Made by a program: the position numbers and the translations under genes | DNA from: Solibacillus palustris | Lineage (GTDB): Bacteria; Bacillota; Bacilli; Bacillales_A; Planococcaceae | Reading direction: 5' to 3' | Assembly (NCBI RefSeq): GCF_022549215.1 | Contig: NZ_JAKZFC010000004.1 | Coordinates: 186,001-250,000 of the forward strand | DNA length: 64,000 nucleotides | Part shown: positions 26,149-34,079 of the stretch, in pieces | Layout: the number at the start of each line of letters is the position of its first letter | Numbering within the stretch: position 1 is the first letter of the stretch | The notes under the pieces: generated by a model | What the model was told of the DNA's origin: nothing | The model's database searches: none | The model's input: the letters and a program-made list of their open reading frames with translations, nothing else

Positions 26149-26363
26149 ATGAATGATGAGTATATCTTGCAAACTAGACAGCTAACTAAGAAATACAAAA
26201 GAACCTCAATTTTAAATACTATATCAATCAATGTAAGGAAGAACACCATTTATGGTCTTTTGGGTCCAAATGGGGCAGGGAAGTTATATCTAAAACAATG
26301 AGTATGGTTCCGATAGTGACCAAAATAACAGCTCTTTTTTTCTTTTTGAATTAACGTGGCAGG
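26149..26363 (+). pseudogene. ABC ATPase truncated at Walker A and joined to the tail of another gene
   Basis: ATG 26149 with AAAAGGAG upstream encodes a normal ABC ATPase start (LTKKYKRTSILNTISINV, then YGLLGPNGAGK), which resembles lantibiotic-immunity (LanF/BcrA) ATPases. It breaks off exactly after GPNGAGK, and the frame ends at 26301. In another frame, 26283-26363 reads as a convincing protein C-terminus ending FELTWQDS. This is a deletion scar joining two genes. Neither half can be functional. Confidence 0.65.
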
Positions 26364-26480
26364 ATAGTTGAATAAGAAGGTATATTTTAAAGACTGTCGA
26401 AATATTAAAGACGTAAAGAGTTAACGTTGTTCATCTAAGAATAAACGTTCCTAATTTAGTTATCATAAGGAGTGCTTAAA

Positions 26481-27044
26481 TTGACTGTACATAGTAAATT
26501 CCCTAATTTAGAAACTGAAAGATTGATTTTACGGAATGTGGGAAATGAGGATATTGACTTTATTTATCGACTCTTCAGCAACGAAAAAGTATGTGAATTT
26601 TTATATGATGAAGAATTGTTTACGACTAGAAATGAAGCTACAAAGTTTGTTGAATGGAATTCAAATCCTGAAGAGAAAGGATTTAATCGGTGGATATTAG
26701 TCGAAAAAAGTAATGATCAACAACTTGGAACGTGTGGATTTCATTGTTGGGATAGAACGAACAATATAGCGGAGATCGGCTATGATTTATGGCACGAATA
26801 TTGGGGACAGGGATATATGAAAGAGGGATTGATAAGTGCTATTGAAATTGGCTTTAATAATATGGCACTGAATAGAATTAACGCATTTGTAGCTTTGGAA
26901 AATGTCAATTCTATAAAATTATTAGAAAAGCTAGGATTTAAGAATGAAGGGGTTTACAGAGATAAGCATTTATTTAGAGGTAAGTATTATGACCACTACT
27001 CTTTTTCTTTGTTAAAAAGAGACTGGAATCAAATCAAAGGTTAA
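26481..27044 (+). CDS. GNAT acetyltransferase, RimJ/RimL type
   Basis: 187 residues from TTG 26481 (SD AAGGAG at 26468-26473; GTG 26472 overlaps that SD). The N-terminus LETERLILRNVGNEDIDFIY and the motifs YWGQGYMKEG and NRINAFVALENVNSIKLLEKLGFKNEG define the family. It is one of four GNAT genes in this window and similar in type to the one at 23.7 kb. Substrate unknown. Confidence 0.85.
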   Translation: MTVHSKFPNLETERLILRNVGNEDIDFIYRLFSNEKVCEFLYDEELFTTRNEATKFVEWNSNPEEKGFNRWILVEKSNDQQLGTCGFHCWDRTNNIAEIGYDLWHEYWGQGYMKEGLISAIEIGFNNMALNRINAFVALENVNSIKLLEKLGFKNEGVYRDKHLFRGKYYDHYSFSLLKRDWNQIKG

Positions 27045-27084
27045 TTCAACAATTCGATTGACGGTCCCTTTAGTATGTGAATGA

Positions 27085-27116
27085 TTGCACTTAAACTAAC
27101 AGGGGCTTAAGTGCAA
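27085..27116. other. perfect 10-bp inverted repeat
   Basis: TTGCACTTAA (27085-27094) and TTAAGTGCAA (27107-27116). The flanking ACTTAAACTAAC...GTGCAACAAG is related to 23588-23622. Confidence 0.6.
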
Positions 27117-27135
27117 CAAGTGTTTCAAAAAAATT

Positions 27136-27157
27136 TTCCCAAACGACGCTTTGGGAA
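27136..27157. repeat. TTCCCAAA/TTTGGGAA hairpin
   Basis: TTCCCAAA-CGACGC-TTTGGGAA. One of four hairpins with this core in the window (also 5255, 27654 and 28064). Confidence 0.6.
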
Positions 27158-27240
27158 CCTCTTTGGACATTTTATATAAATATTCATTGGAATATAGGAT
27201 AGTAGATGTATATATTAAGGTAAAACCAGGGAGGTGTAAT

Positions 27241-27603
27241 ATGCCTTACGTTCACGAGTTTGGAATAGTTGCTTGTATAGAAAAAGATAAAGAATATAAT
27301 CATTATGAACCTGAAAAATATGATTGCATAATTGTGGATGGTGATTTCCTTGATGAACTAAGGTCTAAGGATTTTGGTAAAAAAATGCTTCAGTTAGATA
27401 CATTCGCACATAACACAAATTTCCCTTATAAAAGCCTTGTCTATTTTGGTATAACATTGATACCACCGAGTTCTCATAAACAGTTTTTACATATTGTTAA
27501 TGAAGCAAACGGCAAATACAAATCAGAAGAACTAGAAGAATTGATGAAAAAAATAACCGAGGCAATAAAAGGGGATAAATGGATGATTCACTTTGGTGTA
27601 TAA
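27241..27603 (+). CDS. 120-residue protein of unknown function
   Basis: ATG 27241 behind GGGAGGTG; the frame extends upstream to 27151 without an SD. The protein is acidic, with a beta-alpha pattern (VHEFGIVACIEKDKEY, YDCIIVDGDF, KSLVYFGITLIPPSS) and a C-terminal helix rich in E and K. No motif recognised. The size, solubility and placement among hairpins and debris would suit an immunity or accessory protein, but this is only a guess. Confidence 0.6.
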   Translation: MPYVHEFGIVACIEKDKEYNHYEPEKYDCIIVDGDFLDELRSKDFGKKMLQLDTFAHNTNFPYKSLVYFGITLIPPSSHKQFLHIVNEANGKYKSEELEELMKKITEAIKGDKWMIHFGV

Positions 27604-27653
27604 CTTTGTTAATCAATACTCAATGTGCAACATACACCCATTATTCAAATAAC

Positions 27654-27675
27654 GTTCCCAAATGAAACTTTGGTT
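27654..27675. repeat. TTCCCAAA hairpin, imperfect
   Basis: GTTCCCAAA-TGAAAC-TTTGGTTAC, preceded by ATAAC as at 28064. Confidence 0.45.
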
Positions 27676-27786
27676 ACTTTATGTAAAAAAGTCTCCAAAT
27701 ATCAAAAGGTAATTAATTCTAATTTAATTTAGTAGGAAATGTATAATTGAATTATTAGAATTCTTTAATACGAAGGTGGTAAAATA

Positions 27787-28005
27787 ATGAATTTCCCAGA
27801 ACATTCTCAAATACGTTTCCCAAAGTTAATATTACACTCATTTTTATTACTCATCTTTTTGACACTAATATCTATAATTACCCAAGGCTTGATTAAGTGG
27901 ATATTTAATATAAATTTCTCTTCAGTAAAAGGACCTACTACAACCTTAGTTATGATTTGGATTTTCTTTGCTATTCAGAATAAAAAATATCAGAAAGATG
28001 CTTAG
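27787..28005 (+). CDS. 72-residue membrane protein
   Basis: ATG with AAGGTGG upstream. Two hydrophobic segments (about 15-35 and 50-66) are separated by a short polar loop, and the C-terminus is basic. Function unknown. It is bracketed by TTCCCAAA hairpins at 27654 and 28064. Confidence 0.55.
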   Translation: MNFPEHSQIRFPKLILHSFLLLIFLTLISIITQGLIKWIFNINFSSVKGPTTTLVMIWIFFAIQNKKYQKDA

Positions 28006-28063
28006 TTTAAATGGGTATAACGCTATAATTTTACGAATAGCTTATGCATCTCATAGTTAAATA

Positions 28064-28089
28064 ACGTTCCCAAATAAAAGTTTTGGGAC
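28064..28089. repeat. TTCCCAAA hairpin
   Basis: CGTTCCCAAA / TTTTGGGACG arms (one mismatch). A second hairpin ACACTTAA / TTAAGTGT with a T-run follows at about 28096-28138 and may terminate the 72-residue gene. The remaining bases to 28400 show nothing. Confidence 0.5.
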
Positions 28090-28405
28090 GAAATAATACA
28101 CTTAAAACGTTGTCATACCAATGTATTAAGTGTTTTTCTGTACTTCATTCATATACACTTTTTTATGCACTATCGTTTGAACTTAGATACAACAAAGCTT
28201 TCAATGCTGTTCAAAAGAAATTGCACTGGATCATATTTTGAATAAAATCTTGCATATACAGCGAACTTTATTCAAAAGCTACAAATCCCTTAGCGTTGTA
28301 TGACTGCTATCGTTGTAACTGTCAGACTATCCACCGCTATTACTAAGTCTGTACCTCGTCTACATATGCATTATTCCAAATATTGTGCTACTTGATAAAT
28401 AAACA

Positions 28406-28442
28406 AATCCCCTTGAAAATTGCTTCAAGGGGATTATTTTTT
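28406..28442. terminator. strong terminator
   Basis: AATCCCCTTGAA / TTCAAGGGGATT perfect 12-bp arms, 6-base loop, T-run on the plus strand. It abuts the 3' end of the minus-strand flavoprotein fragment and was probably that gene's own terminator. Confidence 0.8.
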
Positions 28443-28760
28443 ACAGCAAGTGGTCTTATTACTACTATTTAAATCTAAACCACATACACCTGTTTCAGGT
28501 AAGTCTAACTCTACTTTACGAGCAGCCTCCAAATCACCTGTTAAATACGCTACAATGGAACGCACTTGCTCATAGCCAGTTGCCATTAAAAATGTAGGTT
28601 CGCGTCCGTAGCTTTTCATTCCAACAACGTAGAATCCAGTTTTAGGGTGACGTAATTCTAGCTCACCGTGTGGACGAACGGTTCCACAGCTATGTTCATT
28701 TGGATCAATTAATGGTGCCAATGCTTCGACACTTTCAACAGAAGCGTCAATCGATAATCT
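28434..28760 (-). pseudogene. C-terminal fragment of a flavin-dependent oxidoreductase (copy 2 of 3, longest)
   Basis: 95 open codons with HPKTGFYVVGMKSYGREPTF, MATGYEQVRSIVAYLTGDLE, VELDLPETGVCGLDL and a C-terminal TCCKK. This is the tail of a FAD/NAD(P)-binding monooxygenase-like flavoprotein. The FAD and NADPH motifs are absent, and upstream the sequence changes abruptly into an unrelated lipoprotein start. It matches the fragments at 21936-22070 and 33558-33763. No intact parent is present in the window. Confidence 0.65.
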
Positions 28761-28761
28761 T

Positions 28762-28840
28762 CACTTTCCCCACCTTCCAAACATGCACTTAAAAACATTA
28801 TAGTAAGAAGAACCCACATAACAATACAGTATTTCTTCAT
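28762..28840 (-). pseudogene. lipoprotein N-terminus cut off by a deletion
   Basis: The minus strand has AGAGAGGAATG, then ATG at 28840 and a signal peptide ending MFLSAC (lipobox Cys), then LEGGESED, where it runs out of frame into the flavoprotein fragment. The frame stops near 28719. It is a fusion scar, not a working gene. Confidence 0.55.
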
Positions 28841-29023
28841 TTTCTCATTCCTCTCTTTGGATACCATTATAGAAGGTGACCCCTCGGCAGTTTCAAGGTT
28901 TATATAGATTAATTAAGAATAGTCAAAAAAACACTTGAAGCTAACGTTACGTCATTTTGTATACTGTTTAAGAACTACTTTTTTTTGCAATATCTAGATT
29001 ATTCAGAAAAATAGGGGGATTAG

Positions 29024-29167
29024 ATGAAACAGGGAGATATTATAATTTATGGTTGTGTCATTATAGGTGCTGGTGTTGGACTGACTCTGGATAATTCATT
29101 TCCTGGTGTACTGATTGGCTTGGGAGCAGGGTACTTACTTAAAACTTTTTTTCGTAAAGAAGAATAA
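29024..29167 (+). CDS. 47-residue membrane protein
   Basis: ATG 29024 with AGGGGG upstream. The product has two glycine-rich hydrophobic segments (IIIYGCVIIGAGVGLTL and GVLIGLGAGYLL) and a basic tail, FFRKEE. It is complete, with no overlap. Function unknown. Confidence 0.55.
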   Translation: MKQGDIIIYGCVIIGAGVGLTLDNSFPGVLIGLGAGYLLKTFFRKEE

Positions 29168-29231
29168 AAGTGGAATGAATAAAACAGTTGTTAACGATAA
29201 GGTCTTACGAACAGGAAGGTAGGTTAATCAG

Positions 29232-29990
29232 TTGATACACATTAACAAAGTCGGAGAGCTGACAGGTGTTACAGTAAGAACACTACGTTACTACGATAAA
29301 ATCGGATTATTGAAACCAACATCTAAAACAGAAGGTGGTCATCGTTTATATACGAATAAAGAAATAAAAAAACTACAGCAGGTTCAATTTTTAAAAAAGA
29401 TTGGATTTCGCTTAAATGAGATTAAGAATATGCTCGCTTCCAGTGAGTGGGATTGGTCGGATAGTTTAAAGAGTCAATTATCTTTTGTAATAGAAGAACA
29501 GGAAAATTTAAAGAAAATAGAGCAGTCTTTACGGGAATTGATACATGGAATTGCTATAGAAGGAGATGAAAACTGGATTGCGATTCAGAAGATTATGCAA
29601 TTATCCAGTAAAGATAAAGAAATACAGCAGAATTATCGCGAATCTGTATTTAAAGAAAGAGAAATAAAGCTATGGAAAAAGGTTCCCAATATGACAAGTG
29701 ACAGTTCTGACTCACTAGAATGGATTGCACTAATAGGTCAGTTAAAACGTTATATCAAGGACGGTCCAAAAGCAATAAAAGTTCAAAATATCATTAGAAG
29801 AATGGATGAAAAGCGTTTAGAGGAATTTGCTGGTGAAAATGAATTTTTAGATAAGCTGTGGAAAATAAGGATGTCGCAAAAACAGTCAGAGAAACTGGGA
29901 TTATATCCGATTGATCAGGATGTGCTTGAGTTGATGAACCAGGCATATGTATTCTTTATGTCTGAAAAGAATAAACCTCAACCGGAATAA
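29232..29990 (+). CDS. MerR-family transcriptional regulator
   Basis: 252 residues from TTG 29232 (SD AGGAAGG). The N-terminal winged HTH is VGELTGVTVRTLRYYDKIGL followed by the GGHRLYTNKEI wing, then a coiled coil (about 75-105) and a ~140-residue effector region without Cys clusters, so it is probably not a metal sensor. It lies eight bases before a GAP-family exporter gene and likely regulates this operon. No MerR-type spaced dyad promoter was identified with confidence. Confidence 0.88.
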   Translation: MIHINKVGELTGVTVRTLRYYDKIGLLKPTSKTEGGHRLYTNKEIKKLQQVQFLKKIGFRLNEIKNMLASSEWDWSDSLKSQLSFVIEEQENLKKIEQSLRELIHGIAIEGDENWIAIQKIMQLSSKDKEIQQNYRESVFKEREIKLWKKVPNMTSDSSDSLEWIALIGQLKRYIKDGPKAIKVQNIIRRMDEKRLEEFAGENEFLDKLWKIRMSQKQSEKLGLYPIDQDVLELMNQAYVFFMSEKNKPQPE

Positions 29991-29998
29991 GGGGGGAA

Positions 29999-30658
29999 AT
30001 GATGAGTACAGAACTAATTCTCCTGATAGGATGTTTGGCTTTAATGGATACGTTAAGCCCTGCCACATTAGGGGTAACGGTGTATCTACTTTTAACAGAC
30101 AAAGAGAAACTTACCAAACGTTTATTGGTATATTTATTGACGGTTGCAGGATTTTATTTTGCTGTTGGAGTTTCACTCATGTTAGGACTAGTTTTTTTAC
30201 TTGAGATTATTTCTGGCGTATTTCAAAATCGAATCGTAAGCTGGACAGTCTTTATTATTGGAGCAATCTTGTTCATTACAAGTTTTTATGTTCCAACAAA
30301 GAAAAATTCAGACCTACCTTCACCAAAATCAAAAAGCATTCTTTCAATGGTTGCTCTGGGATTCACTACTTCATTAATAGAAGTAGGTACAGCATTTCCA
30401 TATTTTGCAGCAATCGGAATAATGACTACTTCTAACCTATCATGGATGGAATGGTCTTCTATTTTAGCTGGATACAATCTTATCATGGTGATGCCTTCCA
30501 TCTTGTTGTTTCTCTTTTATCTCCTGTTTGGTCGGAGGATGCAAAAACCTCTTAAGAAACTTCGGGTGAAAATAGCTGATAATACAGGATCTGCTCTTTC
30601 TTGGATAATGTGTATTGTTGGAATCATCCTAATTTTTAATAGTCTGGATTACTTGTAG
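29999..30658 (+). CDS. GAP-family (LysE-like) membrane exporter
   Basis: 219-220 residues with six membrane helices. The signature LIGCLALMDTLSPATLGVTVYLL at the N-terminus, and a second-half repeat starting GFTTSLIEVGTAFPYF, are typical of the GAP/Sap family. ATG 29999 or 30002 behind AAGGGGGG. Cotranscribed with the MerR gene, so probably an efflux protein for the compound sensed by that regulator (inference). Confidence 0.8.
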   Translation: MMSTELILLIGCLALMDTLSPATLGVTVYLLLTDKEKLTKRLLVYLLTVAGFYFAVGVSLMLGLVFLLEIISGVFQNRIVSWTVFIIGAILFITSFYVPTKKNSDLPSPKSKSILSMVALGFTTSLIEVGTAFPYFAAIGIMTTSNLSWMEWSSILAGYNLIMVMPSILLFLFYLLFGRRMQKPLKKLRVKIADNTGSALSWIMCIVGIILIFNSLDYL

Positions 30659-30707
30659 GTTACAATTCATGCTTAAGAAGAAAATGGTCAGCTCGGCTTA
30701 GTTTTAC

Positions 30708-30935
30708 TTGGCTACGAGCAATCAAGTTGCTAGTATGCGTGTACAGCACTCAAGTACATTAACAGTTCCTTATTTCTTAAGTTATGCACAGCTTGTCATG
30801 AAGAGTCGAGAACTATCGGTAGAAGAAAAAAAACAGTTTATTGAAGAGTTTTTCTTTAAAGGAGATCCATTTGTTTACGGAAAGGCAATACGCCAACAAT
30901 TTTTACAAGCAATGGCTGAGCTACATGAGCAATAA
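30708..30935 (+). pseudogene. small open frame, probably a truncated gene
   Basis: 75 codons from TTG without an SD. An in-frame ATG-VSSA-TAG lies just upstream, which suggests a nonsense-interrupted or truncated gene. The coding-like part reads YAQLVMKSRELSVEEKKQF, then FFFKGDPFVYGKAIRQQF. Its last codons and terminator (30915-30982) are duplicated at 23476-23543. No family recognised. Confidence 0.4.
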
Positions 30936-30982
30936 GAGGAGTCCATCTCTAATAAGAGGTGGATTTTTTCTATTGTCAGATA
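30915..30982 (+). repeat. 68-bp duplicated terminator segment (copy 2)
   Basis: Same 68 bases as 23476-23543, including a T-tailed hairpin. From 31074, GTTCGATAATTTTAATAAAG matches the continuation there. The bases between (30983-31073) have no counterpart at 23.5 kb. The rest of the gap to 31253 shows no gene. Confidence 0.8.
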
Positions 30983-31271
30983 ATACGTTAGGAATAGTAA
31001 TTTACTAAGGGGCTTCAATATGAGTTCAAAAGAATCCTGTAGCCTTTTAATTAAGATTGATAATTTATAATAAAGTTCGATAATTTTAATAAAGATTGTT
31101 AAAAATTATCTCCCTTCTAGATAATCGGGCCATTTAATGGAGTAAGGCTTATCTACAATTGGGTAAAGGAATAAATTTATAATGTTAATTTTTTATTATG
31201 TATTGACTTAAAATATTAGATATTTAACAATAAAGCAATGTGTATTAATAAGCTTGAAGGTGGGAATAGAA

Positions 31272-33389
31272 GTGGGAAGAATGGAAAGAAGACAACAACG
31301 CAAATTGTCTAGGAATACTGTATGGAATAAGATACAATCTAAAAGTTTTGTAGTTAAGTTAGTATTGGCAGGTATAACGTTAGTCTTAATTAGTTTATTT
31401 ATTTTTAATATCTTTATCTGGAAAAGTGATGTTAGTAAATTAGAAAATCCGGTTCCACAGCCAACTATTATATATGATCAAAACGGAGACATTGCAAGCA
31501 AGATATCTAATTCAAATATTGAAGGAGTTAGTATAGAAGAAATACCAAAAGAAGTCATACAAGCTGTTATATCAACAGAGGACCAGCGTTTTTATAAGCA
31601 TAATGGTGTTAATTATATAGGTATCATTCGGGCATTTTTTCAAAACTTGATAAGTGGAGAAGTTGTTGCAGGCGGAAGCACAATTACACAGCAGTTAGCA
31701 AAAAATGTTTTTCTAACACATGAACGTACCTTTACAAGAAAGATAAAAGAATTAATTCTAACTAAAAAAATTGAACGAACTTACACCAAAGATGAAATCC
31801 TTGAACGATACTTAAATCAAATTTATTTCGGTGAGGGAGCTTGGGGCATTCAACGTGCTGCTCAAACTTATTTTGGAAAAGACGTAAGTGAATTGTCGTT
31901 AAGTGAATCTACAATTCTTGCTGGTTTAATTAAGGCACCTTCCGTTCTGTCACCTATAAAAAATTTAGATAAGGCTGTTGAAAGAAGAAATATAGTCTTA
32001 ACACTAATGAAAAATGAGGGATATATTGACCAAAGTGATGTTGAAAAGGCGAAGAAACAGACTATTGTATTAGAAAGTAAGAAAGTCGATGACAAGTACA
32101 AAGGTAAATACCCTTATTATGTAGATCATATCATCGAGGAGGCTATTCAAAAATATGATCTGACAGAAAATGAAGTACTTTCTGGTGGTCTTCATTTTTA
32201 TACTGAATTAAATCCTACTATTCAGAATGCTACTGAAGAAGTATATGGAAATGGAAACATGTTTCCAGAAAGTCAGTCGGATCAGTTGATCCAAAGTGGA
32301 GGTATCTTTATTAATCCTTCAACCGGTGGAATTAACGCACTTGTTGGTGGAAGAGGCGAACATACTTTTCGTGGTTTCAATCATGCCACACAATTAATAC
32401 GCCAGCCTGGATCAACAATGAAACCATTAGCAGTGTATACACCAGCTTTGGAACAGGGATATGATACATTTGATTTGTTAGAGGATAACCCCCTTAATAT
32501 AGATGGATATCAACCGACTAACTATGATAAGCAATACCGTGGTCAAGTGACGATGTATGATGCCGTTGTTAACTCATATAATGTACCAGCAGTTTGGTTA
32601 TTAAACAAAATGGGATTGGATTACGGGATAAATGCAGTGGAGCGTTTCGGTATCCCATTAAATGAAGAAGATCATGGACTTGGGTTAGCTCTAGGAGGAA
32701 TGTCTAAAGGAACATCACCATTATTAATGGCACAAGCATTCTCGACATTTGCCAATAATGGATTAATGGTAGAGGCACATGCCATTCAAAAAATAGAGGA
32801 TGCAAATGGGAATCTACTTGGAGAATGGCAGAAAAATGCGACGCGAGTTACTGAACCAGATGTTGCTCAAAAAATGACATATATGCTTAAAGGTGTTGTA
32901 AATGAAGGTTCAGGGATAAAGGCTCAGGTTGAAGGTATAGAAATAGCAGGGAAAACAGGAACAACACAGCTCCCATTTCTGGCAGATGGAGGAGCAAAAG
33001 ATCATTGGTTTGTCGGATATACCCCTCAATTAGTCGGTGCGATATGGTTAGGGTATGATAAAACAGATCAAGATCACTATCTTTTATCAACTAGCAGTGG
33101 AACTACGACAGTAATTTTTAAAGAAATAATATCAAAGTCTGCATCGGAGATTTCCAATAAAGATTTTGACTTAACTTTGATTGAGAACAAATACAAACAA
33201 GAGTTGAAGAAGAAAAAATATGAAGAGGAAAGGAAAGAAGAGGAAAAGGAAAAGGAAAGAAGAGATGAGAGAAAAGAAAGAAAAGAAGCGGAAAAAGAAA
33301 GGAAAGAAGAGGAAAAGAAAAAGCAAAAGGAAAGGAAGGAAGAAGAAAAAGATAGAAATAGTAAAGATAAAAAGGAAGATGAGGACTAA
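31272..33389 (+). CDS. class A penicillin-binding protein (PBP1/PbpG type)
   Basis: About 705 residues from GTG 31272 (SD AAGGTGG at 31257-31263; TTG 31254 precedes it). It has a short cytoplasmic tail and one membrane helix (about 30-50). A GT51 glycosyltransferase domain follows with STEDQRFYKHNG and GGSTITQQLAKN, then a transpeptidase with SxxK (GSTMKP), SYN and KTGTT, all intact. The last ~60 residues are almost only K, E and R, coded by a purine-only tract (33195-33389). It polymerises and crosslinks peptidoglycan outside the membrane. Being isolated in an accessory region, it may be an extra copy. Confidence 0.92.
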   Translation: MGRMERRQQRKLSRNTVWNKIQSKSFVVKLVLAGITLVLISLFIFNIFIWKSDVSKLENPVPQPTIIYDQNGDIASKISNSNIEGVSIEEIPKEVIQAVISTEDQRFYKHNGVNYIGIIRAFFQNLISGEVVAGGSTITQQLAKNVFLTHERTFTRKIKELILTKKIERTYTKDEILERYLNQIYFGEGAWGIQRAAQTYFGKDVSELSLSESTILAGLIKAPSVLSPIKNLDKAVERRNIVLTLMKNEGYIDQSDVEKAKKQTIVLESKKVDDKYKGKYPYYVDHIIEEAIQKYDLTENEVLSGGLHFYTELNPTIQNATEEVYGNGNMFPESQSDQLIQSGGIFINPSTGGINALVGGRGEHTFRGFNHATQLIRQPGSTMKPLAVYTPALEQGYDTFDLLEDNPLNIDGYQPTNYDKQYRGQVTMYDAVVNSYNVPAVWLLNKMGLDYGINAVERFGIPLNEEDHGLGLALGGMSKGTSPLLMAQAFSTFANNGLMVEAHAIQKIEDANGNLLGEWQKNATRVTEPDVAQKMTYMLKGVVNEGSGIKAQVEGIEIAGKTGTTQLPFLADGGAKDHWFVGYTPQLVGAIWLGYDKTDQDHYLLSTSSGTTTVIFKEIISKSASEISNKDFDLTLIENKYKQELKKKKYEEERKEEEKEKERRDERKERKEAEKERKEEEKKKQKERKEEEKDRNSKDKKEDED

Positions 33390-33442
33390 GTAAAGACATC
33401 GGAATAATCAATCTTTATTATTAAAACCAAACTAGATAAATG

Positions 33443-33540
33443 AAAAACCAACTGTTTTGATCATAATTTGTTTCAAAAAAGTTGGTTTTTTTCTGTATAA
33501 ATCAGCGTTTTCAACTTACTTTTTATCGATTTTTATTCAA
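33443..33540 (+). repeat. terminator module, duplicated at 44.1 kb
   Basis: CCAACTGTTTT...AAAAAAGTTGGTTTTTTT hairpin plus a downstream tail (CTGTATAAATCAGCG, CAACTTACTTTTTAT). It aligns over about 100 bases with 44107-44210. It acts as the terminator of the PBP gene. Confidence 0.75.
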
Positions 33541-33557
33541 AAGGTACAGATACTTTT

Positions 33558-33763
33558 TTAACAACAATTTGTTTTGTTATTATTGCTACTTAAATCTAAG
33601 CTACATACACCTGTTTCTGGTAAGTCTAACTCTACTTTACGAGCAGCCTCCAAATCACCTGTTAAATACGCTACAATGGAGCGCACTTGCTCATAGCCAG
33701 TTGCCATTAAGAATGTAGGTGCGCGTCCGTAGCTTTTCATACCAACAACGTAGAAGCCGGGAT
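33558..33763 (-). pseudogene. C-terminal fragment of the flavoprotein gene (copy 3 of 3)
   Basis: Nearly identical to 28440-28650: MKSYGRAPTFLMATGYEQVR, AYLTGDLEAARKVELDLPET and GVCSLDL are kept. The match ends abruptly at about 33763 (GTAGAAGCCGGGATTC). From there to 34037 only a short GACAAG/CTTGTC hairpin (33823-33841) is seen. Confidence 0.65.
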
Positions 33764-34037
33764 TCTATGTTACATGAAATACATTAAAAATTTGAACTTC
33801 TAGTCCATATTCATTTATACAAAAGACAAGAAACTCTTGTCCAAAATTTAGTCAGGACATAAAAATAAAATGTACAAATTTTATAGGGAATTTAATGGAT
33901 AACCTCTTTATGGAATTAGATTTTAGGGACACGGTCATAATATATATTATAGGAAGTTGTGTATCATCTCAAAAGTATACTTAAAATAGTGAGACGAAAC
34001 ACAAAAAAATCATTAGATCTGTAAAATGCATTCAAAA

Positions 34038-34068
34038 AAATCCTATGTTACTTTTTCACATAGGATTT
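34038..34068 (-). terminator. intrinsic terminator
   Basis: AAATCCTATGT / ACATAGGATTT arms; on the minus strand they run into TTTTTTT after the transglutaminase-like gene. Confidence 0.8.
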
Positions 34069-34079
34069 CCATTACATAT

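Noticed and set aside
33482-33718. 78-codon plus-strand frame
   Set aside because: Covers a duplicated terminator and the antisense of the flavoprotein fragment; no start signal.
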